64,000 bases of DNA from Algiphilus sp965216485 (GCF_965216485.1 NZ_OZ244162.1:2604001-2668000); one strand, 5' to 3'. Counted from the first letter of the stretch, positions 8,858 to 17,670 are shown. Translations and numbers: made by a program. The notes: generated by a model from the letters alone, not told the origin.

Positions 8858-10540
8858 ATGAACCAGCCCCAGATTGCCCTGCATCCGGATGCCGTGCCCG
8901 CCACGCACGAAGTCACCAATCAACCACCGCCATTACTGGACTACAACGCCTTTGATGGCGATACCGCCCTGGTAGAAGCGGTGCAACGCGAAGGGGCGCA
9001 GTGGGCGCAAAGCGCGCTTTCGGAGGCGGGCGCGCGCACGGGCAGCGCCGAGGTGATCGAATGGGGTTATCTCGCCAATGAGTTCAAGCCCCAGCTGCAC
9101 GCCTTCGACCGTCAGGGGCATCGCATCGATACGGTGCGCTACCACGACAGCTACCACAAGCTCATGGCCATGTCCCTCGAGGCGGGTCTGCACTGCAGTC
9201 CGTGGACTCAGCCGGGTCCGGGCGCGCACGTTGCGCGCGCTGCGCGCGAGTATCTGCACGCACAGGTGGATGCGGGACACGGCTGCCCGGTCACGATGAC
9301 CTTCGCGTCCGTGCCCGCGATCCGCACCACGCCGGCCCTGGCGGAAAGCTGGCTTCCGAAGATCCTTACGCCGGGCTACGACCCCAGAAACGTGCCCCAT
9401 ACCGAGAAGCAGTCGCTGACCATCGGCATGGGCATGACCGAAAAGCAGGGCGGATCGGATGTGCGCAGCAACACCACCATGGCGCACCCCATTGGCACGA
9501 CCAGCGGCAGCGGTGCCGCCTATGAACTGATCGGCCACAAGTGGTTCACATCGGCCCCGATGTGCGACGGCTTCCTCATGCTGGCGCAAAGCGCCGGCGG
9601 ACTGTCCTGCTTTCTGGTGCCGCGCTGGCGGCCGGACGGCACCAAGAACCCGATGCAGATTCAGCGCCTCAAGAACAAATCCGGCAATGTGTCCAATGCC
9701 TCGTCGGAAATCGAGCTCCGCGGTGCGCTCGGCTGGATGGTGGGTGAGGAAGGCCGTGGCGTACCCGCGATCATCCAGATGGTGGCAATGACGCGCTTCG
9801 ACTGCATGGTCGGTTCCACGGCCGGAATGCGCCAGGCCGTTGCTCAGGCCATCCATCACTGCCAGCATCGCGCCGCCTTTGGCAAGACGCTGGCCGAGCA
9901 ACCCGCCATGGCCAATGTGCTCGCGGACCTGCAGCTCGAGGTGGAAGGCGCACTGGCGCTGACCATGCGCATGGCGCGGGCTCTCGACCATGCCGACGAC
10001 CCGCACGAGAAGCTGCTGCTCCGCCTCGGCCTGCCGGTGGGCAAGTATTGGATCTGCAAGCGGCATCCGGGCCATGCCTACGAGGCCATGGAATGCATCG
10101 GCGGCAATGGCGTCATGGACGACTTCATCATGGCGCGCATCTACCGCGACGCTCCCATCAACGCCATCTGGGAAGGCTCGGGCAATGTCCAGGCCCTCGA
10201 CCTGCTGCGCGCAATGGCGAAATCACCCGATGCGGTTGCGGCCTGGTTCGCGGAACTGGAGCAGGCGCGCGGTGCCCACCCCCTGCTGGATACGGCCATC
10301 GATGCGCTGTCAGACGTGATCAAGGATCGCGATGACCTGGAATATCGCGCGCGCAGCCTGAGCGAGGCCATGGCACTGACGATGCAGGCCGCCCAGCTGG
10401 TACACACTGGCAACCAGGCGCTCAGCGAAGCCTTCATTGCATCGCGACTGGCGGGGCATGCAGCGCATCACTACGGCGCGCTACCGCGCGGGGTGGATGT
10501 GCACACCCTGATCGAGCGCGGGAATCCGTTGGCGGTCTGA
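8858..10540 (+). CDS. AidB-like acyl-CoA dehydrogenase family flavoprotein
   Basis: This 560-residue protein is longer than ordinary acyl-CoA dehydrogenases (about 380) and matches the AidB/isovaleryl-CoA-dehydrogenase-like subgroup. Features are the N-terminal extension with LLDYNAFDGD, GMGMTEKQGGSDVRSN (about residues 188-203), a FAD-binding region with KWFTSAPMCD, then QHRAAFGKTLAEQPAM, ECIGGNGVMDD and IWEGSGNVQALDLLRA. Members oxidise branched or unusual acyl-CoAs; AidB itself is linked to the alkylation response in E. coli. Here the neighbours (crotonase, PaaX-like regulator) favour a catabolic role. The gene is followed after 11 bases by the PaaX-like regulator, implying an operon. The substrate is not known. 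Confidence 0.92.
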   Translation: MNQPQIALHPDAVPATHEVTNQPPPLLDYNAFDGDTALVEAVQREGAQWAQSALSEAGARTGSAEVIEWGYLANEFKPQLHAFDRQGHRIDTVRYHDSYHKLMAMSLEAGLHCSPWTQPGPGAHVARAAREYLHAQVDAGHGCPVTMTFASVPAIRTTPALAESWLPKILTPGYDPRNVPHTEKQSLTIGMGMTEKQGGSDVRSNTTMAHPIGTTSGSGAAYELIGHKWFTSAPMCDGFLMLAQSAGGLSCFLVPRWRPDGTKNPMQIQRLKNKSGNVSNASSEIELRGALGWMVGEEGRGVPAIIQMVAMTRFDCMVGSTAGMRQAVAQAIHHCQHRAAFGKTLAEQPAMANVLADLQLEVEGALALTMRMARALDHADDPHEKLLLRLGLPVGKYWICKRHPGHAYEAMECIGGNGVMDDFIMARIYRDAPINAIWEGSGNVQALDLLRAMAKSPDAVAAWFAELEQARGAHPLLDTAIDALSDVIKDRDDLEYRARSLSEAMALTMQAAQLVHTGNQALSEAFIASRLAGHAAHHYGALPRGVDVHTLIERGNPLAV

Positions 10541-10551
10541 CGGGCACACAC

Positions 10552-11361
10552 ATGCACGACAGGGGTCCTACCGCCAAGAAGATCGTGCTCGATCTTCTGC
10601 TTGCCGTAGACCCTGAGCCATTGACGGCGCGCGACGCCGTCAGCGCCTGCGGACTGTTTGGCATCCGCGAAAGCAATGCGCGTGTCACGTTGACACGCCT
10701 GTGCAGTGAGGGCTTGGTCGAATCTGCCGCACGCGGCAGCTATCGGCTCAGCCCCTCGGCGCACCAGCTGGCCACTGAGGTCGCCAGCTGGCGGCGCCTG
10801 GAGACGCGCATGCGCCCCTGGGACGGCCGCTACATCGCCATTCATACCGCCGACCTCGGTCGCAGCGATCGCACTGCGCTGCGCCAGCGCGAGCGCGCCA
10901 TTGCCATGCTGGGTTTCCGCGCCCTTCGCCGCGATGCCTTCATTCGCCCCGACAATATCGAAGACGACCTTCAGCAAGTGCGCGACCGGCTCGTCCGACT
11001 CGGTCTGGATGCGGACGCCCTGGTCTACCGGGCCAGCGACTTTCCGACTGCCGATCACGCGCGCATCGCGGATCTTTGGGACGGTGAGGCCCTGAACGCC
11101 GACTACCGCGCAACCCGCACGCGACTGGAAGCCTGGTTTGCACGCTATCCCCGTCTGGGTCTGGAAACGGCAGCACGCGAGTCCTTCCTGCTGGGGGGTG
11201 AGGCCATCCGCAAGCTGGTGTTCGACCCTCTGCTGCCGGAACCCATGGTCGACGCCGAGGCGCGCCACCAGTTGCTGGAAGCTACCTTGCACTTTGATCA
11301 GGTCGGCCAGGGCATCTGGCGCAAGCTCATCCGCCTGGACGCGCTGCCGCGATCGGCCTGA
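10552..11361 (+). CDS. PaaX-family transcriptional repressor
   Basis: This 269-residue protein resembles PaaX, the phenylacetyl-CoA-responsive repressor. Its N-terminal winged helix-turn-helix spans about residues 5-65, with ACGLFGIRESNARVTLTRL as the recognition region and RGSYRLS as the wing. The central domain includes WDGRYIAIHTADL, and the C-terminal domain is helical. Family members bind aryl- or acyl-CoA thioesters. Its position 11 bases after the acyl-CoA dehydrogenase gene suggests it controls this cluster in response to a CoA intermediate. No phenylacetate (paa) enzymes are visible in the window, so calling it PaaX itself would be too specific. Confidence 0.85.
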   Translation: MHDRGPTAKKIVLDLLLAVDPEPLTARDAVSACGLFGIRESNARVTLTRLCSEGLVESAARGSYRLSPSAHQLATEVASWRRLETRMRPWDGRYIAIHTADLGRSDRTALRQRERAIAMLGFRALRRDAFIRPDNIEDDLQQVRDRLVRLGLDADALVYRASDFPTADHARIADLWDGEALNADYRATRTRLEAWFARYPRLGLETAARESFLLGGEAIRKLVFDPLLPEPMVDAEARHQLLEATLHFDQVGQGIWRKLIRLDALPRSA

Positions 11362-11395
11362 GCCCTCCCCTTTACCCTGCCGGCACGAGCCAATA

Positions 11396-11417
11396 AGATA
11401 GTGAGTGCTTACTATCT
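11396..11417. promoter_or_regulatory. 22-bp imperfect palindrome, candidate TetR operator
   Basis: The sequence from 11396 to 11417 has outer arms AGATAGT and ACTATCT around a GAGTGCTTA core. Nine of eleven base pairs are symmetric. It has the size and style of a TetR-family operator. It lies 17 bases before the amidohydrolase ATG, in the leader of the transcript that also encodes a TetR regulator, so autoregulation is likely. A GTG inside the palindrome (11401) is therefore unlikely to be the translation start. Confidence 0.6.
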
Positions 11418-11433
11418 AATTGGTGGAGACATG

Positions 11434-13257
11434 ATGCAGGACGCCCGCTTCGATCTGATCATCCGCAACGGCCTCGTCTTTGACGGCATGGGTAACCCCG
11501 GCCAACGCCGCCATGTCGGCATCCGCGACGGCCGAGTGGCGGCCCTGTCCGAACTGCCCCTGACCGAGGCCGGCGCAGAAGTCATTGACGCGCAGGGCCA
11601 ATGGGTCATGCCCGGCATGCTGGACATGCATACCCACTACGACGCGGAGTTGGTCGCCGCACCAGCATTGCGCGAGTCGGTCAAGCATGGCGTGACAACG
11701 GTCGCGGTCGGCTCCTGCTCCATCTCGATGATGCTGTCCGAGCCCGAGGACTGCTCCGATCTGTTCACCCGCGTCGAGAGCGTGCCGCGCGACCAGGTCC
11801 TGCCGCTGCTGGAAAAGCACAAGACCTGGGACAGCCCCCATGGCTATGTCGATTTTCTGCGCCAGCATCCGCTCGGGCCCAACGTCTGCGCCTTCCTCGG
11901 CCATTCGGACCTGCGCGTGCGCACTCTGGGCCTGTCGCGCTCGGTGCGGCGCGGACTCAAGCCCACGCGCGAGGAACTCGCGACCATGACCCAGCATCTG
12001 GAATCCGCCCTCGATGCTGGAATGATGGGGCTCTCCGGTATGACCAACCCCTGGGACAAGCTGGATGGTGATCGCGAACGTTCTGCGTCCCTGCCCGCCG
12101 CCTACGCGCCCTGGAGCGAAATCCGCCACCTCAACCGCACGCTGCGTCGTCGCGGCCGTGTGCTGCAGTCTGCACCCAACCTAGTCACCAAGCTGAATGC
12201 CATTCTCTTCGGCATCGCCTCGGCCGGCTGGTTTATCCGCCGGCCGCTCAAGACCACGCTCATCACCATGATGGCAGTGAAAGGCCAGGAGGCCCTGCCC
12301 AAGCTGGTCGGTTTCCTCTCCAACGTCTTCAACCGGCTGTTCCGGGCCGATTTCCGCTGGGAGTCCCTGCCGACGCAATTCGAGGTCTTCTCGGACGGCA
12401 TCGATCTCGTCATCTTCGAGGAGTTCGGCGCCGGTGAAGCCGTGCTCCATCTGGTCGACGAACTGGAACGCAATGAATTGATGCGCGATCCCGACTACCG
12501 CAGGCGCTTTCGCAAGGATTACGAAAAGCGCTTCGGCGCACGCGTCTGGCACCGCGATCTGGGGGACGCCACCATCGTCGATGCCCCGGACCGCAACCTC
12601 GTCGGCAAAAGCTTCGTCGATGTGGCCCGCGAGCGCGGCGTGCATGAAGTCGACGCCTTCCTCGATCTCGTGGTGGAACACGGCCAGAAGCTCCGCTGGC
12701 ACACGGTGATCGGCAACTACAAGCCACAGCAAATTCGCGAGATCGTCAACCAGCCAAGCACGCTGCTCGCCTTCAACGATTCTGGTGCACACATCCGGAA
12801 CATGGCCTTCTACAACTCGCAGCTGCGCTTCCTGAAGTTCGTGCGCGACGAAGCCGAGGCCGGGCGACCGGTGATGCCGTTGGAGAAGGCGATCTGGAAG
12901 CTCACCGGCGAGCTGGCCGACTGGTTCGATATTGACGCGGGACGCCTGCATGTCGGCGCGCGCGCCGACGTCGCGGTGATCAATCCGGAAGGATTGGGCG
13001 AGCAGTTGGCCCAGTTCGACGAGGCCAAGATCGAGAATCTCGACCTCAAGCGCCTGGTCAACCGTAGCGACCATGCCGTCACCGCCACCATCATTAACGG
13101 TCGCGTCGCCTTCCGGCAGGGGCAGTTCGTTCCCGAACTCGGCAGGGACACCGTCTTTGGCACCTTCCTGCCCGCCGGTGCACGCGGTGTGGCGGGTCCG
13201 AGCGCACGGACCGAGGCATCGACTGCCTACGAGGCGAATGTGGCGGCCAGTGCATGA
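11434..13257 (+). CDS. Amidohydrolase of the N-acyl-D-amino-acid deacylase type
   Basis: This 607-residue metal-dependent amidohydrolase is related to D-aminoacylases. It opens with a beta-sandwich strand (DLIIRNGLVFDGMGNP) and the metal-binding DMHTHYD motif (H66, H68). GVTTVAVGSCS, AFLGHSDLR and the late ALLAFNDSGAH-like segment (LLAFNDSGAHIRN, with the catalytic Asp) are typical. The C-terminus returns to the sandwich (GARADVAVINP, TATIINGRVAFRQG). It likely hydrolyses an N-acyl or cyclic amide. The ATG at 11434 has GGTGGAGA just upstream; ATG 11431 and GTG 11401 are in frame, but 11401 lies inside a palindromic operator. It overlaps the next gene by ATGA. Confidence 0.88.
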   Translation: MQDARFDLIIRNGLVFDGMGNPGQRRHVGIRDGRVAALSELPLTEAGAEVIDAQGQWVMPGMLDMHTHYDAELVAAPALRESVKHGVTTVAVGSCSISMMLSEPEDCSDLFTRVESVPRDQVLPLLEKHKTWDSPHGYVDFLRQHPLGPNVCAFLGHSDLRVRTLGLSRSVRRGLKPTREELATMTQHLESALDAGMMGLSGMTNPWDKLDGDRERSASLPAAYAPWSEIRHLNRTLRRRGRVLQSAPNLVTKLNAILFGIASAGWFIRRPLKTTLITMMAVKGQEALPKLVGFLSNVFNRLFRADFRWESLPTQFEVFSDGIDLVIFEEFGAGEAVLHLVDELERNELMRDPDYRRRFRKDYEKRFGARVWHRDLGDATIVDAPDRNLVGKSFVDVARERGVHEVDAFLDLVVEHGQKLRWHTVIGNYKPQQIREIVNQPSTLLAFNDSGAHIRNMAFYNSQLRFLKFVRDEAEAGRPVMPLEKAIWKLTGELADWFDIDAGRLHVGARADVAVINPEGLGEQLAQFDEAKIENLDLKRLVNRSDHAVTATIINGRVAFRQGQFVPELGRDTVFGTFLPAGARGVAGPSARTEASTAYEANVAASA

Positions 13258-13901
13258 GCGCGGCCAGCAACCCCGTCGCGGCACCCCAGCGGCCGCGGCG
13301 TAGTCAGCAGCAGCGGCGCGAAGCATCCCGCCGTCGCCTGCTCGACGCCACCGCCGAGGTCCTCATCGCTCAGGGCTATGCGGGTGCCAGCGTCCAGGCG
13401 ATCGTGGACCGCGCCGGCCTGTCGCAGGGAGCGCTATTCCGCCATTTCGAAAACCGGCTGGCCCTGATGCGTGCCATCGCCAACGATATCGGTGACCGCC
13501 TGCTGGAGCGCTACATCGAGCGCTTCCGGGCACTGCAGCCCGATGCGGACCAGGACTGGCTGCTGCTGTCGCTGGAACTCCTGCGCGACAACTGCCGGAG
13601 TCCGCTGCAGCAGGCGTGGTTCGAACTGTTGATGGCCGCACGCACGGATGCGGCGCTGCACCAGACGCTGGCGCCGGTCTGGGCGCGCAATCAACGCGAG
13701 ACCATTGCTTTGGCCGCGCGACTGCTGCCCCAGGCCCACGCCGCGCTGGGTGAGGCACGCTTTGCGGAAATGGTCGATGCCGTCGTTAGCCTGTTCCATG
13801 GCGAAGCCGTGGATCAGATGGTGCGCCATGACGCCGCCGCCGATGCGGCGCGCCTGCAGTGGATCTACCAGACACTGAAGACCCAGCTGGCAAGAGCCTA
13901 G
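13254..13901 (+). CDS. TetR-family transcriptional regulator
   Basis: This 215-residue regulator has an N-terminal TetR DNA-binding domain at about residues 20-70: RLLDATAEVLIAQGYAGASVQAIVDRAGLSQGALFRHF is split by the usual helix-turn-helix (AIVDRAGLSQGALFRHF). The all-helical C-terminal domain should bind a small ligand. Translation is coupled to the amidohydrolase gene by an ATGA overlap. The palindrome at 11396-11417, upstream of that gene, is its most likely target, which would make it an autorepressor of the pair. The ligand is unknown; an acylated substrate of the neighbouring hydrolase is one guess. Confidence 0.92.
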   Translation: MSAASNPVAAPQRPRRSQQQRREASRRRLLDATAEVLIAQGYAGASVQAIVDRAGLSQGALFRHFENRLALMRAIANDIGDRLLERYIERFRALQPDADQDWLLLSLELLRDNCRSPLQQAWFELLMAARTDAALHQTLAPVWARNQRETIALAARLLPQAHAALGEARFAEMVDAVVSLFHGEAVDQMVRHDAAADAARLQWIYQTLKTQLARA

Positions 13902-13923
13902 CGTCGCCATCGTCACAACGACA

Positions 13924-13957
13924 AACGGCGAGGCTGGGGTTTCCCAGCCTCGCCGTT
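13924..13957. terminator. Bidirectional terminator-like hairpin
   Basis: A perfect 15-bp stem (AACGGCGAGGCTGGG with its complement) closes on a GTTT loop between two convergent genes. It lacks a long T run on either side (the minus-strand exit is TTTGTCGTTG), so it may be a weak intrinsic terminator or a barrier to antisense transcription. Confidence 0.75.
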
Positions 13958-13984
13958 GCAGTTGAACCGTGTCCCAGGCCGCGC

Positions 13985-14566
13985 CTAGAAATCCCAGCGC
14001 AGGCCGACGTTGTAACCGAAGACGCGCAGCTCGCTGCTCTGGTGATAGACCTGACCACCGCCACTGATGCGGATATCCGGGGCATCCGGCATGAACAGGC
14101 GCAGCGGCAGCATGATGTTGCCGCCGAAGGACACGCTGTCGAAGCTTTCCGTGGCGCCGTCCTTGGTCAATTCCGTGCGCGCATAACCGACGGGGAAGGA
14201 CAGCTCGAACAGCTCAAAGACCACCGCGTGTGGCACGACGAAAAGACCGTAGAAGATATCGGTTTCGATGTCCTCGGCGCCTTCATCATCGCTGATGCCC
14301 ATGCCGACCTGTGCCTCGAAGGTCACAAAGGAACCACGACCGGCGAAGTTCTCCGGCCGAATGCCCAGACGCAGGTTGACCATGTCGGTGTCGAGATCCT
14401 TGTTCGAGAGCCCCTGGAACCCGGTATCAGAGAACGAGACATCGTTCTCGACGTAGTCCGCGGCGACGGTATATTTCACTGACCGGTCTTCCCCAAAGAA
14501 ACCGGCTTGCGCCAACGTGGGCACGGCCCACGCACACGCGGCGACGATGGCGACTGCTTTTTTCAT
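13985..14566 (-). CDS. Small outer-membrane beta-barrel-like protein of unknown function
   Basis: This 193-residue exported protein starts with a textbook signal peptide (MKKAVAIVAACAWAV, cleavage after LAQA near residue 21). The mature part alternates hydrophobic and polar residues and ends in aromatic residues (GYNVGLRWDF). A C-terminal Phe is the BAM-recognition signature of outer-membrane barrels, and about eight strands would fit the length. The ATG at 14566 has GGGGGAG eight bases upstream; the frame stays open upstream to 14641, but that would bury the signal peptide. It is convergent with the TetR gene across a hairpin. The specific function is unknown. Confidence 0.85.
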   Translation of the reverse strand: MKKAVAIVAACAWAVPTLAQAGFFGEDRSVKYTVAADYVENDVSFSDTGFQGLSNKDLDTDMVNLRLGIRPENFAGRGSFVTFEAQVGMGISDDEGAEDIETDIFYGLFVVPHAVVFELFELSFPVGYARTELTKDGATESFDSVSFGGNIMLPLRLFMPDAPDIRISGGGQVYHQSSELRVFGYNVGLRWDF

Positions 14567-14721
14567 GTGCTCCCCCGACCTAAAAAACGAATGACAACAG
14601 TGAATGGCCCAGTCGGGCCTTGTTCGAATAGCGTCGATCATCCCTGATCCGGCCTAGCCCTGTCCAGCCTCTGCTAGGCTTTGATTATGCAATCAATTCG
14701 TTCTATGCCGCGGATGCCGGC

Positions 14722-15312
14722 ATGAAGTACTGCTCCGACTGCGCTGCCGAACTCCGCATCCTCATTCCGGAAGGCGACCACCTGCCGCGGCATGTGTGCG
14801 CCGCCTGCGGCGCTATCCATTACCGCAATCCGCGCGTCATCGTCGGGGCTATCTGTGAGTACGAGGGCCGGCTGCTCATGTGCCGCCGCGCCATCGAGCC
14901 GCGCCTGGGTTTCTGGACCTTTCCGGCAGGCTTTCTGGAGATCGGCGAAACCACGGCAGACGGTGCCGCGCGCGAAACCATGGAGGAATCCGGCGCCGAC
15001 GTCGAGATCGAGGATCTTTGCGCTCTGATCAATGTCCCCTACATAGCGCAGGTCTATCTGAGCTACCGCGCGCGCATGCGCAGTCCGCATCACCATCCGA
15101 CTCCGGAGAGTTCCGAAACCATGCTGATCGATCCCAAGGACATCCCCTGGGATGAACTCGCCTTCCCCACCATCTGGCACAGCCTGCGCTTCTGGATGGC
15201 GGATCGCGAAGCCGGCGCGCGTGGTTTTCACAGTCTGGACCTCACCCAACGACCGCGCCGTCCCATCGATCGCGAACGCAGCGCTGCCGAAGAAGCGGGC
15301 GGAACGCCTTGA
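14722..15312 (+). CDS. Zinc-ribbon Nudix hydrolase
   Basis: This 196-residue protein has an N-terminal CxxC...CxxC zinc ribbon (C4, C7, C26, C29), then a Nudix domain with the box GFLEIGETTADGAARETMEE and SGADV (about residues 71-94). This keeps the REUxEExGU residues that bind Mg2+. Members with this ribbon resemble NudC-like pyrophosphatases acting on nucleoside diphosphate derivatives such as NADH, ADP-ribose or capped RNA ends. It is shorter than E. coli NudC (257), so it is not assigned that name. The fdxA gene follows 52 bases later. Confidence 0.9.
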   Translation: MKYCSDCAAELRILIPEGDHLPRHVCAACGAIHYRNPRVIVGAICEYEGRLLMCRRAIEPRLGFWTFPAGFLEIGETTADGAARETMEESGADVEIEDLCALINVPYIAQVYLSYRARMRSPHHHPTPESSETMLIDPKDIPWDELAFPTIWHSLRFWMADREAGARGFHSLDLTQRPRRPIDRERSAAEEAGGTP

Positions 15313-15364
15313 TTGAGCAGGTTATACTTCACGTCTTTCATCAACAGCGTGCGGAATCAACGCC

Positions 15365-15688
15365 ATGACCTTTGTCGTCACGGAAAACTGTATCAAGTGC
15401 AAATACACCGACTGCGTGGAAGTCTGTCCGGTGGACTGCTTCCACGAGGGACCGAATTTCCTGGTCATCGATCCTGAGGAATGCATCGACTGCACGCTCT
15501 GCGAGCCGGAATGCCCGGCCAACGCCATCTACGCGGAAGACGATCTTCCCGAGGAGCAGGCGCACTTCATGGAGCTCAATGCCGCTCTGTCCAAGGAATG
15601 GCCCGTGATCACCGAGCAGAAGGATCCGCCGCCGGATGCGGAGGATTGGGACGGCAAGCCCGACAAGCTGGAATTGCTCGAGCGCTAG
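15365..15688 (+). CDS. fdxA: Seven-iron ferredoxin FdxA
   Basis: This 107-residue ferredoxin matches the Azotobacter FdI/FdxA class. Cysteines 9, 17 and 50 should bind the [3Fe-4S] cluster and C21, C40, C43, C46 the [4Fe-4S] cluster, with extra C12 and C25 as in the family. The acidic C-terminal tail (DPPPDAEDWDG) is also typical. It carries electrons at low potential in the cytoplasm; the partner is not indicated by neighbours. A strong terminator follows directly. Confidence 0.96.
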   Translation: MTFVVTENCIKCKYTDCVEVCPVDCFHEGPNFLVIDPEECIDCTLCEPECPANAIYAEDDLPEEQAHFMELNAALSKEWPVITEQKDPPPDAEDWDGKPDKLELLER

Positions 15689-15715
15689 ACCCGCCCACCC
15701 TTCGCCGGCACCTCG

Positions 15716-15755
15716 TAAAAAGCCGCGCCGTCTTTCGACGGCGCGGCTTTTTTTA
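15716..15755 (+). terminator. Rho-independent terminator after fdxA
   Basis: A 12-bp stem (AGCCGCGCCGTC and complement, 15721-15748) with a TTTC loop is preceded by AAAA and followed by seven or more T. It has a symmetric A/T border, so it can serve fdxA and, in reverse, the dsbC transcript. Confidence 0.92.
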
Positions 15756-15781
15756 TCACCGCAATGCCTCTGGGAAAAGCT

Positions 15782-16615
15782 TCAGCGCACTGCCAGAGGA
15801 TCCTGCGCCGGATCGGTTTCAAGGCGCGTCAACAGGCGATCGGCGGGCACGTAGCCCTGCACCACTTCGCCATTGGGCAGCACCATCATCGGTGTGCCAC
15901 GCAAGCCCAGCTTGCGGCCGGCGAGCAGATGATTGTCCACCGGATGGTCCGAACAGCTCTTGCTGCCGGGATCGACGCCCTGCTTGGCCTCGGTCAGCGT
16001 CTGCTGCCGGTCCTCACTGCACCAGGTCGCGACCGCCTTGCGGTAGGAGACGCTGTTCTGGCCACTGCGCGGGTAGAGCAGGTAGCGAATGGCGATGCCA
16101 CGCTCGTTGTACTCGCCGATTTCATCGTGCAGCTTCCGGCAGTAGCCGCAGTCGATATCAGTAAAGACCGTCACCAGATATTCAGCGTCGTCGGCGCCGA
16201 AGCTGATGGAGCGCGCGGCGGCATCCTCGAGCACTTCCAGGCGCGCCTCGCGACGACGCTCCTCCGTGATCTGCCGACCGGTCGCCAGATCCACCAGATC
16301 GCCCTCGATGAGGTAACGACCGTCCGCGGTGACATAGCCGACGGCCATGCCGCGCGACAACTCGTAGATATCCTCCAGCGGTGTTGGGCGCAGCTCGCTG
16401 GAAGCCAGATCCGGAATCCGCTCGGCCAGCTTGTCGCGCACAGCCTGCAGCTCGGCGTTTTCCTCGCCCGATGCGGGCGCCGCGCTCTCCTGCGTTGCCG
16501 CGGTGCTCGCCCCTGCGTCCTGTGCTGTGGCCTCCTGATTCGTGGATTCGGAGGCGCCGCAGGCCGTCATGAAGAAGCCGGAAGCGAACAGTAGCGGTGT
16601 CAAGATGGAACGCAT
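15782..16615 (-). CDS. dsbC: DsbC-family thiol:disulfide isomerase, possibly lipid-anchored
   Basis: This 277-residue periplasmic disulfide isomerase has a DsbC dimerisation domain (about residues 60-130, with YLIEGDLVDLATGRQI) and a thioredoxin fold. The active site is CGYC (C156-C159) in FTDIDCGYCRKLH, and LRGTPMMVLPNG is the cis-Pro loop. The N-terminus differs from classical DsbC: its signal core ends in FFMTAC-G, a near-lipobox, followed by a long Ser/Thr/Ala/Glu linker (about 22-55). This suggests a lipoprotein on a flexible tether. The start at 16615 gives the signal peptide directly. It lies 55 bases downstream of xerD, the usual gammaproteobacterial order. Confidence 0.92.
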   Translation of the reverse strand: MRSILTPLLFASGFFMTACGASESTNQEATAQDAGASTAATQESAAPASGEENAELQAVRDKLAERIPDLASSELRPTPLEDIYELSRGMAVGYVTADGRYLIEGDLVDLATGRQITEERRREARLEVLEDAAARSISFGADDAEYLVTVFTDIDCGYCRKLHDEIGEYNERGIAIRYLLYPRSGQNSVSYRKAVATWCSEDRQQTLTEAKQGVDPGSKSCSDHPVDNHLLAGRKLGLRGTPMMVLPNGEVVQGYVPADRLLTRLETDPAQDPLAVR

Positions 16616-16670
16616 AGTGGAACCGTTGGCGAGGGGGAGAACGCTAGGACCGGCCAAAGCACGGTGGCGT

Positions 16671-17597
16671 TCAACCACGGGGATGATGTTCGGCGTGCAG
16701 CGCCTTGAGACGGGCGCGCGCCACGTGGGTGTAGATTTGGGTAGTGTTGAGGTTACTGTGTCCCAGCAGCATTTGCACGGCGCGGAGATCGGCACCATGG
16801 TCGAGCAGATGGGTGGCAAAGGCATGTCGCAAGGTATGTGGCGACACCTTGCCACGCACACCCGCCATGGCGGCATAGCGACGCAGCCGTTGCCACGCGT
16901 TCTGCCGCGTCATGCCAGCCCCGCGCTGGGTCAGGAACAGGGCCTCGTCCGATTTCGTGCCGGCAAGGCTGGGACGGGCATGGCGCAGATAGCGGTCAAG
17001 CCAATGGTGGGCCTCGTCCCCCACCGGCACCAGCCGCTCTTTCCCCCCTTTGCCCAAGACCTGCACCACACCCTGTCGGGCGGCATAGGCCTGTACCGCC
17101 AGCGTCACGCTCTCCGACACGCGCAGACCAGTGGCATACATCAGCTCCAGCCACGCCCGATCCCGCAGGCCAAGCGGGGTGTCGATATCCGGCGCCGAGA
17201 GCAGCGCCTCCACCTGCTTGTGGCTCAGCGTGGCCGGCAGGGCACGCGGCAGGCGCGGGCTGCGCAAGGTGGCGGCAGGATCATCGCCGCGCCGCCCGCT
17301 GCGCGCCTGCCAGGCAAAGAAACGACGCAACGCGCTCTGCGCCCGTGCCTGGGAGCGGGCCCCGAAGCCTCCTGCCTCACCACGCGCCGCGAGATAGCGT
17401 CGCAGCGCTTCGGCATCCGCTGCGCCCAGGGTCTGCGCACGGCCAGCCAACCAGAGGGCCGCAGCACGCAGGTCACTGCGGTAGGCGGCCCGCGATCCCG
17501 CCGCCAGACCATCCTCCAGCCATAGGGCTTCATCAAAGGCGGCGATCAGGGCCGCATCGGCATCGCTGAGCTCCGCGGATGGGGGAGGTGCCTTCAT
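16671..17597 (-). CDS. xerD: Site-specific tyrosine recombinase XerD
   Basis: This 308-residue tyrosine recombinase acts with XerC at dif to resolve chromosome dimers. The N-terminal SAM-like core-binding domain spans about 1-115, followed by the catalytic domain. The catalytic residues are visible: R159 (ATGLRVSE), K183 (LGKGGKER), H254 and R257 (HTLRHAF), H280 (LLGHSNLNTTQIY) and nucleophile Y289. Length and its position before dsbC match chromosomal XerD rather than a mobile-element integrase. The chosen ATG gives the normal N-terminus; 25 in-frame codons upstream look non-coding. Confidence 0.95.
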   Translation of the reverse strand: MKAPPPSAELSDADAALIAAFDEALWLEDGLAAGSRAAYRSDLRAAALWLAGRAQTLGAADAEALRRYLAARGEAGGFGARSQARAQSALRRFFAWQARSGRRGDDPAATLRSPRLPRALPATLSHKQVEALLSAPDIDTPLGLRDRAWLELMYATGLRVSESVTLAVQAYAARQGVVQVLGKGGKERLVPVGDEAHHWLDRYLRHARPSLAGTKSDEALFLTQRGAGMTRQNAWQRLRRYAAMAGVRGKVSPHTLRHAFATHLLDHGADLRAVQMLLGHSNLNTTQIYTHVARARLKALHAEHHPRG

Positions 17598-17670
17598 GGA
17601 CCGAAGCCTTGCCACTGCATTGTGTAATGTTACGCGCCATGACAGCCGTCCTCCAAGGCAGATTCCGGCC

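Noticed and set aside
16671..17597. Considered a mobile-element integrase
   Set aside because: Length, motif spacing and the dsbC neighbour identify chromosomal XerD; no attachment site or phage genes nearby.
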